Notes: generated from the letters alone by a model not told the origin. 64,000 nucleotides of DNA from Polaribacter sp. Z022 (GCF_023555495.1 NZ_JALCZO010000003.1:496001-560000), one strand, 5' to 3'; positions 35,681 to 45,511 are shown, counted from the stretch's first letter. Made by a program: numbers and translations.

Positions 35681-35688
35681 TATATTTG
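35681..35688 (+). promoter_or_regulatory. Probable -7 element of rho
   Basis: TATATTTG matches the TAnnTTTG box and lies about 120 bases before the rho ATG, implying a long leader. No clear TTG at -33 was seen. Confidence 0.35.
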
Positions 35689-35712
35689 TATTATAATAAC
35701 CGCACAGAAAAA

Positions 35713-35732
35713 TTGTATAGTACTATATACAA
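35713..35732 (+). promoter_or_regulatory. Inverted repeat in the rho leader
   Basis: TTGTATA (35713-35719) is matched by TATACAA (35726-35732) around a 6-base spacer. A second small inverted repeat, CTTATT / AATAAG, is at 35766-35783. Both lie in the leader of rho, where autogenous control by Rho itself is known in other bacteria; a link to that is speculative here. Confidence 0.3.
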
Positions 35733-35810
35733 TATATAAAATCTAACAAAAAAATTATAATTAGTCTTATTCAATTTAATAAGATTTACTTTTAACTTAA
35801 CATATAAAGA

Positions 35811-37502
35811 ATGTTCGAAATCTCAGAACTAAAAGCAAAAACACTTGCTGATTTACAAGTAATTGCAAAATCTATTGGTCTTACTAAGACGAGTCAACTT
35901 AAAAAATTAGATTTAGTGTATCAAATTTTAGATACCCAAGCAGCAAACCCTACAAAAATTACAACTTCTTCTTCAGAAAAAGATTCTAAACCAAAAACAG
36001 AAAAACCAAAGAGAAAACGTGTCTCAAAAACTTCTACAGCTACTAAAGCTAAAAAAGAAGTTACTACTGAAGAAAAAACTGTAGAAAAACCTAAACAGGT
36101 AAAAACACCTCAACCTAAACCTTTGGCTAAAGAAACAGCTCCTAAAAAAGCTGAAAATACAACTGAAGAAACTGTTGAAGTAAAAAAAGAAACTGAAGAA
36201 AAAACTGCTAACGTACCAAACAAACCTCAGCAGAATAAACCTCAGCAAAACAAAAACCAGCCTAATAAGCCTCAGCATAAAAATCAACAAAATAAAAACA
36301 AAAATCAGAATCAAAATCGAGATAAAAAACCTCAAGTAAGTAGAGGTAATAAATCTAACAATAGATATAGAGATCCTGATTTTGAATTTGACGGAATTAT
36401 TGAAAGTGAAGGAGTATTAGAAATGATGCCAGATGGTTATGGATTTTTACGTTCTTCTGATTATAACTATTTATCTTCTCCAGATGATATTTATGTATCT
36501 CAATCTCAAATTAAATTATTTGGTTTAAAAACTGGAGATACTGTAAGAGGAAATGTGCGCCCACCAAAAGAAGGTGAAAAGTATTTCCCTTTAATAAGAG
36601 TTTCAAAAATTAATGGATTAAACCCTAACATTGTTAGAGATAGAGTTTCTTTTGAACACCTTACACCTTTATTTCCGCAAGAAAAATTCAATTTAGCAGA
36701 AAAAGGAAGTTCTTTATCTACTAGAATTATAGATTTATTTTCTCCTATTGGAAAAGGACAACGTGGTATGATTGTAGCGCAACCTAAAACTGGTAAAACC
36801 ATGTTATTAAAGGATGTTGCTAAAGCAATTGCAACAAATCATCCAGAAGTTTATCAAATTGTTTTATTAATTGATGAACGTCCAGAAGAAGTTACAGATA
36901 TGCAAAGAAGTGTTAGAGGTGAGGTTGTAGCTTCTACTTTTGATGAGCCTGCAGATAAACATGTACGAGTTGCTAATATTGTTTTAGAAAAAGCAAAAAG
37001 ATTAGTAGAATGTGGACATGATGTTGTTATTCTTTTAGATTCTATTACACGTTTAGCTAGAGCTTACAACACTGTTGCTCCTGCTTCTGGTAAGATACTT
37101 TCTGGTGGTATTGATGCAAATGCACTACACAAACCAAAACGTTTCTTTGGAGCTGCTAGAAACATTGAAAATGGTGGTTCTTTAACTATTATTGCAACAG
37201 CATTAACAGAAACAGGTTCTAAAATGGATGAAGTAATCTTTGAAGAATTTAAAGGTACTGGTAATATGGAACTTCAATTAGATAGAAACATTTCTAACAG
37301 AAGAATTTATCCTGCAATCGATTTAATTAAATCTTCTACAAGACGTGATGATTTATTATTAGAAGATAAAAACGTACAAAGAATGTGGGTTTTACGTAAA
37401 TACCTTGCAGATATGAATCCTATTGAAGCAATGGAATTTATTAACGAAAGAATAAAGTTCTCTAAGAATAATGAAGAGTTTTTAATTTCTATGAATGGTT
37501 AA
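35811..37502 (+). CDS. rho: Transcription termination factor Rho, with long basic N-terminal insert
   Basis: The 563-residue hexameric RNA helicase carries a Rho_N helical domain (about 5-45). A low-complexity stretch rich in Lys, Pro, Gln and Asn follows (about 50-185), with repeated KPQQNK-type runs. A cold-shock RNA-binding domain comes next ([23 protein letters not shown]). The ATPase has Walker [21 protein letters not shown], Walker [17 protein letters not shown] and the R-loop region. It is about 140 residues longer than E. coli Rho because of the insert, as in other Bacteroidota. A terminator follows. Confidence 0.97.
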   Translation: MFEISELKAKTLADLQVIAKSIGLTKTSQLKKLDLVYQILDTQAANPTKITTSSSEKDSKPKTEKPKRKRVSKTSTATKAKKEVTTEEKTVEKPKQVKTPQPKPLAKETAPKKAENTTEETVEVKKETEEKTANVPNKPQQNKPQQNKNQPNKPQHKNQQNKNKNQNQNRDKKPQVSRGNKSNNRYRDPDFEFDGIIESEGVLEMMPDGYGFLRSSDYNYLSSPDDIYVSQSQIKLFGLKTGDTVRGNVRPPKEGEKYFPLIRVSKINGLNPNIVRDRVSFEHLTPLFPQEKFNLAEKGSSLSTRIIDLFSPIGKGQRGMIVAQPKTGKTMLLKDVAKAIATNHPEVYQIVLLIDERPEEVTDMQRSVRGEVVASTFDEPADKHVRVANIVLEKAKRLVECGHDVVILLDSITRLARAYNTVAPASGKILSGGIDANALHKPKRFFGAARNIENGGSLTIIATALTETGSKMDEVIFEEFKGTGNMELQLDRNISNRRIYPAIDLIKSSTRRDDLLLEDKNVQRMWVLRKYLADMNPIEAMEFINERIKFSKNNEEFLISMNG

Positions 37503-37522
37503 AACCTATTTAAATAAATACT

Positions 37523-37558
37523 AAAAACCTTTTTGAGTAAAATCAAGAAGGTTTTTTT
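37523..37558 (+). terminator. Rho-independent terminator after rho
   Basis: AAAAACCTTTTTGA pairs with TCAAGAAGGTTTTT (one wobble) around a 6-base loop, followed by a T tract. Confidence 0.88.
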
Positions 37559-37567
37559 TGAGTTAAA

Positions 37568-37592
37568 TTTAAACATTAACTAGATGTTTAAA
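37568..37592. repeat. Inverted repeat between two terminators
   Basis: TTTAAACAT and ATGTTTAAA form a perfect 9-bp inverted repeat around a 7-base spacer. It lies between the rho terminator and the ppiD terminator, with no T tract of its own. Its role is unknown; it may simply be an AT-rich palindrome. Confidence 0.3.
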
Positions 37593-37599
37593 ACAAAAA

Positions 37600-37627
37600 A
37601 AATCCGTTCAATTTCTTGAACGGATTT
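37600..37627 (-). terminator. Rho-independent terminator of the ppiD operon
   Basis: A perfect 12-bp stem AAATCCGTTCAA / TTGAACGGATTT with a 4-base loop has an A tract upstream, which is a T tract on the minus strand. It lies 23 bases downstream of the ppiD stop codon. Confidence 0.9.
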
Positions 37628-37650
37628 AATATTTATTATTTAAACTTAAA

Positions 37651-39741
37651 TTAGTTTCCTACATATAAGTTAGCTCTAGAATCTTCAATTTTAGAAGCTT
37701 TTTTAATAGCTTCATATATTGCATATGTTTTTCTTTTTCTAGCATCAGCTATAGATTTTCTAGCAGTTTCATAGTTTGGTAAAGCTGTTGGTAAATCTTT
37801 CTTTGTTACTACAAAAGAATACACACCTCTATTACCTTCTATGTTTTTATAAACTTTATTTAATTCTGCATTAAACATAGCTCCTACAATTTTAGGCTCA
37901 GAACCTGCTCCTGATAAAGTTGGGCTTTTTAAAGTAACATTGTTAGAGTTTCTAACAGTAGTATTATTTTCTTTTGCAAGATCTTGTAAAGTACTTCCAT
38001 TAAGTTTTTCTGCAATTAATTTTGCTTTCTTTTGCTTAATTAAAATTGGTTTAACTCTACTTGTTGCTTTTGCAGCAGACATTAATCCTTTTTCAGTTTT
38101 AGCTGTTACAAATGCTACAACATGACTACCTTCTAAATCAAAACGTTTAAAGTCTCCAGGTTTAGTACTATTATTAAAAGCCCATGAAACAATTTGTCTT
38201 TGGTTTCCTAAACCAGGAACATTTTCATCTAAAACTTTTAAACCAATTGCTGGTCTTGTAACGTATTTGTTTTCTTTTGCAATTGCAAAGAACTTTTTAT
38301 CTTTAGAAGTATCTAAAGCAAATTGCTCTGCTTTTTGAAAAACTTCATTTTCAGTAGTTTCTGAAGCAATAATTTTTCTACCGTAAGTAGCTAATTTCAC
38401 AACAGTTTGGTTATTTTTTTGACCATCAATTTTAATTACATGAAATCCAAAAGGGGTTTTAACAACATCTATATCACCTGTTTTTCCTTCAAAAACAAAA
38501 TCTCTAAATTCTGGAGTCATTCTAGAATAGTTAAACCAATCATAAAAACCACCTTTATCTGCAGAACCTCTATCTGAAGAAAATTCTTTTGCTAAATCTG
38601 CAAATTTACTTTTTCTTCTTTTTACAACAGATAAAATACTATCTGCTAATTTCTTAGCTTCTTCTTCTGTTCTAGTAACATCTTGTGCTACTCTTTGTGC
38701 TCCTAAAAACGGAATTAAAATATGACTTGCTTTTGCAGAATCTGGCATTTTAGAAACTTCTGTAATTTTAGAAATTTTAAAGAATCCTTGATCTTTATAG
38801 GGTCCAAAAACATCTCCTTTAGCTCCTTTAAAAATATCTGAAGCTACAGTTTTACTAACTTGGTTTTCAAATTTAAAATTAGCGTCTATATTTGTATCAG
38901 AATCATTTTCGCTTAAAAACTCAACATCATTTGTTGCTAATTTAAAATCTTCAACTAAACCGTTAACTTCGTTTTTAATATTATTCTCATCATCTGTAGT
39001 AGGTGCAATATTAAATTGTACATAAGATAGATCTCTAGATTCATCTACTTTAAAATCATTTTCATTTGATTTTATGTAAGCATCTATTTCAGATTTAGAA
39101 ACAGTAATTAAACTATCTGCAATTGTAGTATAAGGAATATAAACAAACTGAGAATTTAATTTTGTGTTATCAGAAAAATACTGAAATTCTCCTTCTTTTA
39201 AAGAAGAACCTAAACCTGCAGCAACTAAATTGTTGTAAGTATTTCTTTCTGCATTGTCTCTAATTTGATTCATGTAGTTAGACCAAGCTGCCCACATACC
39301 TTTATCATTTTCTTTAGTATCTGCTAAAAATTGTTTGAATTTACCTTCATCAAATAAACCAGCTTCATTTTGAAACTGAGGACTATCTTTAACAGAAGGT
39401 GCGTTTATTACTTCGTTCCAAACATCTGCTTCACCTACAGTAATACCTGCTTCTGATAATTGGTTTTGATATATTTTTTTTCTTACAATGTTTTCCCAAA
39501 CAGTTTTACTTGCTTGCATTTCAGAAACTCTATTACCAGCTTGTTGCTTGTAAGCTTCTAATTCTGCTGCAAATTCTTGTCTTGAGATAGATTCTCCATT
39601 TATTTCACCTATTTCGTTAACTTTACTTGAGTTAAAAAAATCACCTAATGTAGATGGATCTAATACAAAAGCAAAAAGTGCTAAACCAATTATAATGATT
39701 AAGAACATTGAACGTTCTCTAATTTTTGATAAAACTGCCAT
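37651..39741 (-). CDS. PpiD-type periplasmic peptidyl-prolyl isomerase (SurA_N domain)
   Basis: The 696-residue protein has an N-terminal membrane anchor (residues 12-30), a SurA/PpiD N-terminal chaperone domain (about 35-210, INGESISRQEFAAELEAYKQQ), and a parvulin rotamase domain beginning ASHILIPFLGAQ near residue 338 and including SSDRGSADKGGFYDWF and PFGFHVIKI. A second parvulin-like half follows. It assists folding of outer-membrane or secreted proteins at the periplasmic side of the inner membrane. It is the last gene of the leftward envelope operon, 122 bases after the CNNM gene. Confidence 0.9.
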   Translation of the reverse strand: MAVLSKIRERSMFLIIIIGLALFAFVLDPSTLGDFFNSSKVNEIGEINGESISRQEFAAELEAYKQQAGNRVSEMQASKTVWENIVRKKIYQNQLSEAGITVGEADVWNEVINAPSVKDSPQFQNEAGLFDEGKFKQFLADTKENDKGMWAAWSNYMNQIRDNAERNTYNNLVAAGLGSSLKEGEFQYFSDNTKLNSQFVYIPYTTIADSLITVSKSEIDAYIKSNENDFKVDESRDLSYVQFNIAPTTDDENNIKNEVNGLVEDFKLATNDVEFLSENDSDTNIDANFKFENQVSKTVASDIFKGAKGDVFGPYKDQGFFKISKITEVSKMPDSAKASHILIPFLGAQRVAQDVTRTEEEAKKLADSILSVVKRRKSKFADLAKEFSSDRGSADKGGFYDWFNYSRMTPEFRDFVFEGKTGDIDVVKTPFGFHVIKIDGQKNNQTVVKLATYGRKIIASETTENEVFQKAEQFALDTSKDKKFFAIAKENKYVTRPAIGLKVLDENVPGLGNQRQIVSWAFNNSTKPGDFKRFDLEGSHVVAFVTAKTEKGLMSAAKATSRVKPILIKQKKAKLIAEKLNGSTLQDLAKENNTTVRNSNNVTLKSPTLSGAGSEPKIVGAMFNAELNKVYKNIEGNRGVYSFVVTKKDLPTALPNYETARKSIADARKRKTYAIYEAIKKASKIEDSRANLYVGN

Positions 39742-39863
39742 ACGTCATTTATTTAATTTCAGTTGGCGAATATACGATTTGGGTTTTAATATTGCAACCG
39801 ATTTTTTACTTATTAACTGTAAGTGAAAGTGTATTTTACTAACTGAAAATGAATAGGTTTCTT

Positions 39864-41129
39864 TTAATCTTCTTCTTCTTTAATTTTTAAGTGTACTTCT
39901 TCAATTTTAGCACTACTCATTTTTAAGATTCTAATTTCAAAACCCTCTATATCAACTACTTCATTTTCTTCAGGAATATTTTCTGTATGCTCTATTATAA
40001 AACCTCCTAAAGTTTCATAAGCTTCAGATTTTGGTATTTCTAATTCGTACTCTTCATTTAAATAATCTACTTCTAATCTTGCAGAAAAATTAAACTCTTT
40101 TTCTGATACTTTTTTTTCTAAAAATACTTGGGTATCATGTTCATCTTCTATTTCTCCAAATAATTCTTCTACAATATCTTCTACAGTTATCATTCCAGAT
40201 GTGCCTCCATACTCATCAACAACTACAGCTACACTTTTACGTTTTTTCATTAAACTGTTTAAAACATCATTAATCATCATAGATTCTGGAACAATTTCTA
40301 CTGGCAATAAAATTGATTTGATTGTTTTTGGTTTTTTAAACAATTCAAAAGCGTTTACATAGCCTATTACATCGTCTAAAGAGGTTTTATAAACAAGAAC
40401 TTTAGACAAACCTGCATCTATAAATATGTTTTTTAATTTGGAAACTTTTTCATGAATTTCTACAGCAACAATTTCGGTTCTTGGAACCATAACTTCTCTT
40501 GCTTTTACATTTTGAAATTCTAAAGCATTTTGAAAAATTTGAATTTCTGAATCTACTACATCATCATCATTACCAGTTTCTAATTGTTCTGATATATAGT
40601 TTCCTAATTCTTCTTTACTAAATTCTGTTTGTTCTTCATCTGCATTAGTTTTAAAAAAAACACGCAAGAAAAAATCTGAAATATGGGTTATAAATTCTGA
40701 AAAGAAATGAAACAAAAGATAAAACACATAGGCAGGTACAGCAAATATTTTTAAAACTTCATTAGCATAAATTCTAAAAATAGCTTTTGGTAAAAACTCT
40801 GCTGTTATTAAAATAATTATTGTAGAAATAATTGTTTGTATAAGTAGTACCGAAAAATCGTTGTAATTTTTTAATGGCAGAACACCTACCAAAAAACTAC
40901 CCATATAATAACTATAAATTACCAAAGAAATATTATTACCTACTAACATTGTGGTAATAAATTTTGATGATTTTTGAGTGATTTTATTTAAGATTTTTGG
41001 TATAAAACCTTCTCTTTTTTTCTCTAACTCTATATGAAGTTTATTTGCTGAAACAAATGCAATTTCCATTCCCGAAAAAAAAGCGGAAAGGAGAATTGAT
41101 ATAAAGATTATAATAACTTCAATTTCCAT
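39864..41129 (-). CDS. CNNM/CorC (hemolysin-family) membrane protein
   Basis: The 421-residue protein begins with a DUF21/CNNM domain of three to four membrane helices (residues 1-150). A CBS pair follows (about 205-325, MVPRTEIVAVEIHEKVSKL and SLMKKRKSVAVVVDEYGGTSGMITVEDIVEE) and a CorC_HlyC domain (about 340-420). The family is linked to magnesium or cobalt efflux; the older hemolysin name is not supported by function. It lies between a small membrane protein gene and ppiD in the envelope operon. Confidence 0.92.
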   Translation of the reverse strand: MEIEVIIIFISILLSAFFSGMEIAFVSANKLHIELEKKREGFIPKILNKITQKSSKFITTMLVGNNISLVIYSYYMGSFLVGVLPLKNYNDFSVLLIQTIISTIIILITAEFLPKAIFRIYANEVLKIFAVPAYVFYLLFHFFSEFITHISDFFLRVFFKTNADEEQTEFSKEELGNYISEQLETGNDDDVVDSEIQIFQNALEFQNVKAREVMVPRTEIVAVEIHEKVSKLKNIFIDAGLSKVLVYKTSLDDVIGYVNAFELFKKPKTIKSILLPVEIVPESMMINDVLNSLMKKRKSVAVVVDEYGGTSGMITVEDIVEELFGEIEDEHDTQVFLEKKVSEKEFNFSARLEVDYLNEEYELEIPKSEAYETLGGFIIEHTENIPEENEVVDIEGFEIRILKMSSAKIEEVHLKIKEEED

Positions 41130-41144
41130 TAAGAAGTTTAGGTT

Positions 41145-41345
41145 CTATTTATTTTGATTATTTCGTTTTTCTACTTTTTTTCTAAAATGTCTTTTAAAGA
41201 AAAAAACTAAGGTAATAAAAATCGAAGCACCAAGAAATAAATAAGCTTTTTCTCTATCTTCATTCCACCTTACAATTCCTTCAACTAAACAAATTACTGC
41301 AATTATTAAATAACCATATTGTAAAAATTTCCAAAGTTTGTTCAT
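41145..41345 (-). CDS. Small two-helix membrane protein (66 aa)
   Basis: Two hydrophobic stretches (about residues 8-24 and 33-50) are joined by a charged turn (RWNEDREKAY), with a strongly basic C-terminus (KRHFRKKVEKRNNQNK). I do not know the family. It lies 5 bases before lptC ends and 15 bases upstream of the CNNM gene, so it belongs to this operon. The compact shape and consistent spacing support a real gene. Confidence 0.65.
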   Translation of the reverse strand: MNKLWKFLQYGYLIIAVICLVEGIVRWNEDREKAYLFLGASIFITLVFFFKRHFRKKVEKRNNQNK

Positions 41346-41350
41346 CTTAT

Positions 41351-41911
41351 TTATTCTTCTGTTGTTTCTAATTTACCAGTTGTTTTTTTGGCTAAATGTT
41401 TGCTTAAATCTTCTTTAGATTCAAAACCAATACCATAAATTGTATCTTTTAAAGTACTTAAAGTAAATGCTTTTTCTGAAAAGAAATACTTTGTGTTTTG
41501 GTCCCAAAATAATTGTTCTGTTTCTAATCTAGATTGTTCTGCATGATTTAGCACCACAACATTACCCTTTATTTCTGAAATCAATGTTTTAGAATAAGAC
41601 AAGGCAAAATTACCTGTAATAGTTACAGAATCTTTTCCTTCAAAATTTATAATTTTTATTCCTTTTGGAAATTCGTTATATGGGTGTTGCTTTCTATTAC
41701 TAAAATCTAATAATAAAGGTGTTATTAACTTTGATGTTATTCTACCAGAATCTTTATATACATGAAATGCATCTTTTGCAGAACCTATAGGTAAGTTTTT
41801 TGAGGCTAAAAAATCTCTAACTTCCTGTGTATTATTAGAACAAGAAAAAAGCATTACTGTGATACTTAACACAGTAATGCTTTTTTGTAATATTTTTTTA
41901 AAACTAATCAC
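41351..41911 (-). CDS. lptC: LptC-type LPS-transport periplasmic lipoprotein
   Basis: The 186-residue protein has a lipobox (VMLFSC, Cys near residue 24) and a beta-jellyroll-like body with GKDSVTITGNFALSYSKTLISEIKGNVVVLNH, typical of the LptC/OstA fold that carries LPS from the inner membrane. A lipidated LptC is usual in Bacteroidota. The start codon appears to be GTG at 41911: in the same frame an upstream stop follows two codons away and the only other Met is just before the lipobox. It starts 6 bases after the TPR gene ends, indicating coupling. Confidence 0.85.
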   Translation of the reverse strand: MISFKKILQKSITVLSITVMLFSCSNNTQEVRDFLASKNLPIGSAKDAFHVYKDSGRITSKLITPLLLDFSNRKQHPYNEFPKGIKIINFEGKDSVTITGNFALSYSKTLISEIKGNVVVLNHAEQSRLETEQLFWDQNTKYFFSEKAFTLSTLKDTIYGIGFESKEDLSKHLAKKTTGKLETTEE

Positions 41912-41917
41912 TAAATA

Positions 41918-43255
41918 TTAATTAGGAACTCTAACAGTTTCTCCAATCCAACATTTAATTGTATAGCTACTTCCTGGATTAACACCTGCTGTAAAAATTA
42001 CTTTTTTACTTGGTACGTTTCCTTTATAACTTCTAATATATCTTCCTGCTACACCAGAAATACTTGGATCTACAGATGCTGCTCTTCTTGCTTTATTTAA
42101 AGCTGCAACATAAACCATTCTTTTTTCGAATTCGCTTTTACCACAACCATTAATACTACTTTTAGAAGCATATAAGTTTGCAATGAATAAGTATGCTCTA
42201 CCAAAGTTAGGGTTAAAGCTAATAGCTTCTCTTGCTAAACTTCTTGCTCTACTTAACTGACCTCTACTTTTAGCTGCCTGAGCAAATTTTAATTTATACT
42301 TAGCTTTCTTTAATGGGTCTGTTTCTAAATCAAATGCTTTTTGTCTCATTGCAACAGCACCACTTGTATCTCCATTCTTTTCTAAAATACCTGCATAGAA
42401 TGAATATGAATCTGGAGATGGAGCTGCTTCTGCATATGCTTTTGCTAAAGTTTCATACATTGGCTCATCTTGACATCCTTTTTTAAACATTCTAGATACT
42501 GCTCTTCTTAACCAAACAGAGTTAGATTTATTTGCTTCAAAATCTCTTTCATAAAGAGGAACTAATCTTTCACAAGTTGCAATTTCAGAAATAATATTAT
42601 CTAATCCACTTTCTACAGTACCTAATGCTTTAGAGTTAACAGTATAAGCTCTTTTTAAACTTTTTTGTCTTTTATCTAAAACTTTAGTAGAATCTGATAA
42701 AGGAACTAATTTCTTAGCATACCCTTCTAATTTCTTATTTACGTTTTCTAAAACATCATCATAAGTATCAAATACTTTTTGAGGATTTGTATCTTTATTT
42801 CTATCTGTTACACCTTGAAAATAAACATATAAATTTTTAACTCCCATTTTAGTAGGATCAATATTATATCCTTTTTCTAAAATTGAAAAAATCTCATCTG
42901 CAGAAGCTAATTTGTTTTTTGACAAATATGTTGCATAATCACTATGAACTTTAGCTGGATTTTTAGTTGGGAAAAATTGTAACCTTTGCTCATATACTCT
43001 TTTTGCTAAAACAGGATCTTTTCTAACATCTTCAGCTAATGTAGAACCAAACTTATAGATATTTACAGATAAATCTTTACAGTTATCCATTAAATATATC
43101 CAATTAGCATATGCCTCATCATACTTTTTAGATTGGAAATCTCCTTTAAAAAGATTATACTTCATTGTACACTCTCTTTTCGCATCTTCTTGCGCATTTG
43201 TTTTTGCTGAAGCAAATAATAAAACTGCAGCTAATAAAAACGTAATTTTCTTCAT
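41918..43255 (-). CDS. Secreted TPR-repeat protein of the envelope operon
   Basis: This 445-residue protein starts with a signal peptide ending in AKTNAQED (about residue 21) and continues with a long series of helix pairs that resemble TPR units, including SFYAGILEKNGDTSGAVAMR and RARSLAREAISFNPNFGRAYLFIANLY. The C-terminal part (PGSSYTIKCWIGETVRVPN) looks like a small beta module. It is an exported scaffold of unknown partner. It sits between an outer-membrane protein gene and lptC, so a link to outer-membrane biogenesis is plausible but only inferred. Confidence 0.75.
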   Translation of the reverse strand: MKKITFLLAAVLLFASAKTNAQEDAKRECTMKYNLFKGDFQSKKYDEAYANWIYLMDNCKDLSVNIYKFGSTLAEDVRKDPVLAKRVYEQRLQFFPTKNPAKVHSDYATYLSKNKLASADEIFSILEKGYNIDPTKMGVKNLYVYFQGVTDRNKDTNPQKVFDTYDDVLENVNKKLEGYAKKLVPLSDSTKVLDKRQKSLKRAYTVNSKALGTVESGLDNIISEIATCERLVPLYERDFEANKSNSVWLRRAVSRMFKKGCQDEPMYETLAKAYAEAAPSPDSYSFYAGILEKNGDTSGAVAMRQKAFDLETDPLKKAKYKLKFAQAAKSRGQLSRARSLAREAISFNPNFGRAYLFIANLYASKSSINGCGKSEFEKRMVYVAALNKARRAASVDPSISGVAGRYIRSYKGNVPSKKVIFTAGVNPGSSYTIKCWIGETVRVPN

Positions 43256-43270
43256 TTTGTTAGTTTTTTG

Positions 43271-44557
43271 TTAATCAATTTTTCTTTTTTGAAACCAATT
43301 CACATCTGTTAATGATAAACCTAATCTAAAGTTAAAATAATTTTCTTGAATTAAGTTGTTATTTGTTGTTCCTCTTTTACCAAACTCAAACCCTAAGTTT
43401 AATGTTGATAATTGTTTCATTGGTAAACCTAGACCAAAAGACATGCCAAAGTCGTCAACTGGAGTAAAATTTGTATTTAATCCTGAACCATTTACTGATA
43501 ATCCTGATTTTTCAAAACGTATTCCAGCTCTATAAGTTACTCTTTCCCAATAACTAGATATTGAGTTTATTTTTGGAAGGTAATATCCTCCTAAAGAAAA
43601 CCTATTAGATTCTCCATATTTATATGCAGCATTTGTAGTATTTAAAAACCCTGATGCTTCTATAGCATCTTGCTTTTCATACTCAACACCTACATACCAT
43701 TTATCATATTTACCTAAACCTGCTCCAATAGTTGTTTTAATAGGAAATTTATATTTACCATCAATAGTATTTTGAGAAATTGTATCTCTAGCAAATTCGG
43801 CTCCTGAACTAGCAAATGTTAAAGAATATAAATAATCATCTCCAGTAACATTTAATTCATTTCCTAATTTAACAGTAGCACCACCACTAACTATTAATTT
43901 ATTTTTTAATTCTTTTTTGTATTGGGTTCCTAAAGTTACAGAACCTCCTTTTACTAAAGTAGACTCTTTATATTTTGTAGCTAAAGAAACATTTGCTATT
44001 TGATTTGTAATACTATTCTCTACATTACCAAAGCTATATCCTGCTTCTATACCAACAGAAAATCCTTTAAATATTTTTAAACCTAAACTACCATAAACTC
44101 TACTTACACCACCTTCACCAGAATAAAGAGTAACTTCTGTAGCTTCTCCATTAACTAATTTAGTATCAGATAATGAATACCCAACAGATGACACTGGCTG
44201 AATACCAACAGAAACACCTGCTTTAGAGCCTAAAGGAAAAGCCAATGTAAAATAACTTAAACTTGTAGAGTTAGAAGATTGTTTTGAGTTTCCATTATCT
44301 ATGGTTAACTTATTATTTAACATACCAAATGAATATGTTGTATATTTTAAATCTGCATAAGCTGCAGGATTTGTAAAGTTTAAATATTTGTAATGGCTAA
44401 AAGCAACTCCAATTCCTCCCATTGCACTTTGTTCTACAGTAAGTGGGTTAAATTCTTCACCAGCTCCAAAAAAAGAATAAGGTGATGAATTTGTTCTTTG
44501 AGCTGTAACAGCAATAGAAGTTATTAGTAAAAAAACTAATAAAATGTTTCTAATCAT
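43271..44557 (-). CDS. Outer-membrane beta-barrel protein (FadL/PorV-like), unknown function
   Basis: The 428-residue protein has a signal peptide (to about residue 20, TAQRTN) and then alternating amphipathic strands rich in Gly, Ser, Thr and Tyr, with a C-terminus of beta type (FNFRLGLSLTDVNWFQKRKID). Segments such as SPYSFFGAGEEFNPLTVEQSAMGGIGVAF resemble the starts of FadL/PorV-type outer-membrane proteins of Bacteroidota. I cannot name its cargo. The stop codon of coaX and the start of this gene overlap by 4 bases (ATGA), so the two are translationally coupled. Confidence 0.72.
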   Translation of the reverse strand: MIRNILLVFLLITSIAVTAQRTNSSPYSFFGAGEEFNPLTVEQSAMGGIGVAFSHYKYLNFTNPAAYADLKYTTYSFGMLNNKLTIDNGNSKQSSNSTSLSYFTLAFPLGSKAGVSVGIQPVSSVGYSLSDTKLVNGEATEVTLYSGEGGVSRVYGSLGLKIFKGFSVGIEAGYSFGNVENSITNQIANVSLATKYKESTLVKGGSVTLGTQYKKELKNKLIVSGGATVKLGNELNVTGDDYLYSLTFASSGAEFARDTISQNTIDGKYKFPIKTTIGAGLGKYDKWYVGVEYEKQDAIEASGFLNTTNAAYKYGESNRFSLGGYYLPKINSISSYWERVTYRAGIRFEKSGLSVNGSGLNTNFTPVDDFGMSFGLGLPMKQLSTLNLGFEFGKRGTTNNNLIQENYFNFRLGLSLTDVNWFQKRKID

Positions 44558-45282
44558 TTGTCTATGTTAAATATCAATATTTCATTTAATCCTTGAAGGA
44601 GAAAATTTTGATTGGCAAATATGCTACTTTTTAATTGTTTTGACAAGAAATTTGTGTCTCCACCTGTTAAAACTACTGTTAAATCTGTATATTTTTCTTT
44701 ATATTGATTTATTACTCCATCAATTTCTTGAATTACGCCATTAACAACTCCAGAATTCATGCTTTCATTTGTATTACCTCCTACAAAATCTTCTATTTCA
44801 TTTTTCTCTAGCATAGGTAAGTTTGCAGTAAACTTATTTAAAGACTTAAATCTCATATTTATACCTGGTGAAATTGCTCCTCCTAAATATTCGCCTTTAG
44901 AGTTTACAAAATCAAAAGTTATACAAGTACCAGCATCAATTACTAAAACATTTTTATTTTTAAATTGAATTACGGCTCCTGCTACCAAAGCAATTCTGTC
45001 TACTCCTAAAGTTTTTGGCGTTTTATAAAGATTAGAAAATGGCACATTTGTAGCTGATGATACTCTTCTAAGATTAAGTAATTTCTTTAATTTTTCTATC
45101 TTAAATTCAGAAATAGAAGCCACATTTGACATAATTCCGATTGCAATTTGATGTTTTTTTAAAATTTTTTTTATTTCTGATAAAATTTTTCTTTTTTCAA
45201 AAACAACAACCTCAACAATTGTATCTTTCTCAAAAACAGCAGCCTTAACTCTTGTATTACCTACATCTATTATTAGATTCAT
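44554..45282 (-). CDS. coaX: Type III pantothenate kinase
   Basis: CoaX phosphorylates pantothenate in coenzyme A synthesis. The 242-residue ASKHA-fold enzyme starts MNLIIDVGNTRVKAAVFE, has GVDRIALVAGAV and the phosphate-binding loop DAGTCITFDFV with GGAISPGI, and ends in the VVLTGGDT segment. Length is normal. It is the first gene of a leftward operon that continues into envelope genes, a common arrangement in flavobacteria. A short AT-rich gap with the tRNA gene lies upstream. Confidence 0.95.
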   Translation of the reverse strand: MNLIIDVGNTRVKAAVFEKDTIVEVVVFEKRKILSEIKKILKKHQIAIGIMSNVASISEFKIEKLKKLLNLRRVSSATNVPFSNLYKTPKTLGVDRIALVAGAVIQFKNKNVLVIDAGTCITFDFVNSKGEYLGGAISPGINMRFKSLNKFTANLPMLEKNEIEDFVGGNTNESMNSGVVNGVIQEIDGVINQYKEKYTDLTVVLTGGDTNFLSKQLKSSIFANQNFLLQGLNEILIFNIDK

Positions 45283-45356
45283 CTTTTTATTTTAAAGAAT
45301 TTCAAAAATACAACACATTTTTTTAAGATTTAATTAGTAGATATCAAAAAACATAT

Positions 45357-45364
45357 TATATTTG
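45357..45364 (+). promoter_or_regulatory. Probable -7 element of the tRNA-Phe gene
   Basis: TATATTTG matches the TAnnTTTG box and ends 16 bases before the 5' end of the tRNA. No TTG at the usual -33 distance was found. Confidence 0.4.
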
Positions 45365-45380
45365 CATCCGCTAAGGCAAT

Positions 45381-45453
45381 GGTACCTTAGCTCAGTTGGT
45401 AGAGCAAAGGACTGAAAATCCTTGTGTCCCTGGTTCGATTCCTGGAGGTACCA
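45381..45453 (+). tRNA. tRNA-Phe (anticodon GAA)
   Basis: A 73-base tRNA folds with acceptor GGTACCT paired to AGGTACC, a D-arm containing AGCTCAGTTGGTAGAGC, an anticodon stem AAGGA/TCCTT with loop CTGAAAA (anticodon GAA) and a T-arm CCTGGTTCGATTCCTGG. The 3' CCA is not encoded (the following bases are CTT). A strong terminator follows, so it is a single-gene transcript. Confidence 0.97.
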
Positions 45454-45456
45454 CTT

Positions 45457-45485
45457 AAAACCCAAACTTTTAGTTTGGGTTTTTT
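45457..45485. terminator. Bidirectional terminator between tRNA-Phe and the LysR gene
   Basis: AAAACCCAAACT pairs with AGTTTGGGTTTT around a 3-base loop, with A and T tracts on either side. It can serve both the tRNA transcript and the convergent LysR gene. Confidence 0.9.
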
Positions 45486-45511
45486 TGTGCTCTATATTTA
45501 CTTATCTCTTT

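Noticed and set aside
36024..36335. Minus-strand open frame in the basic insert of rho
   Set aside because: It only reflects the low-complexity Lys/Gln/Pro codons of rho.
37568..37592. Inverted repeat as a third terminator
   Set aside because: There is no T tract beside it; the terminators on each side suffice.
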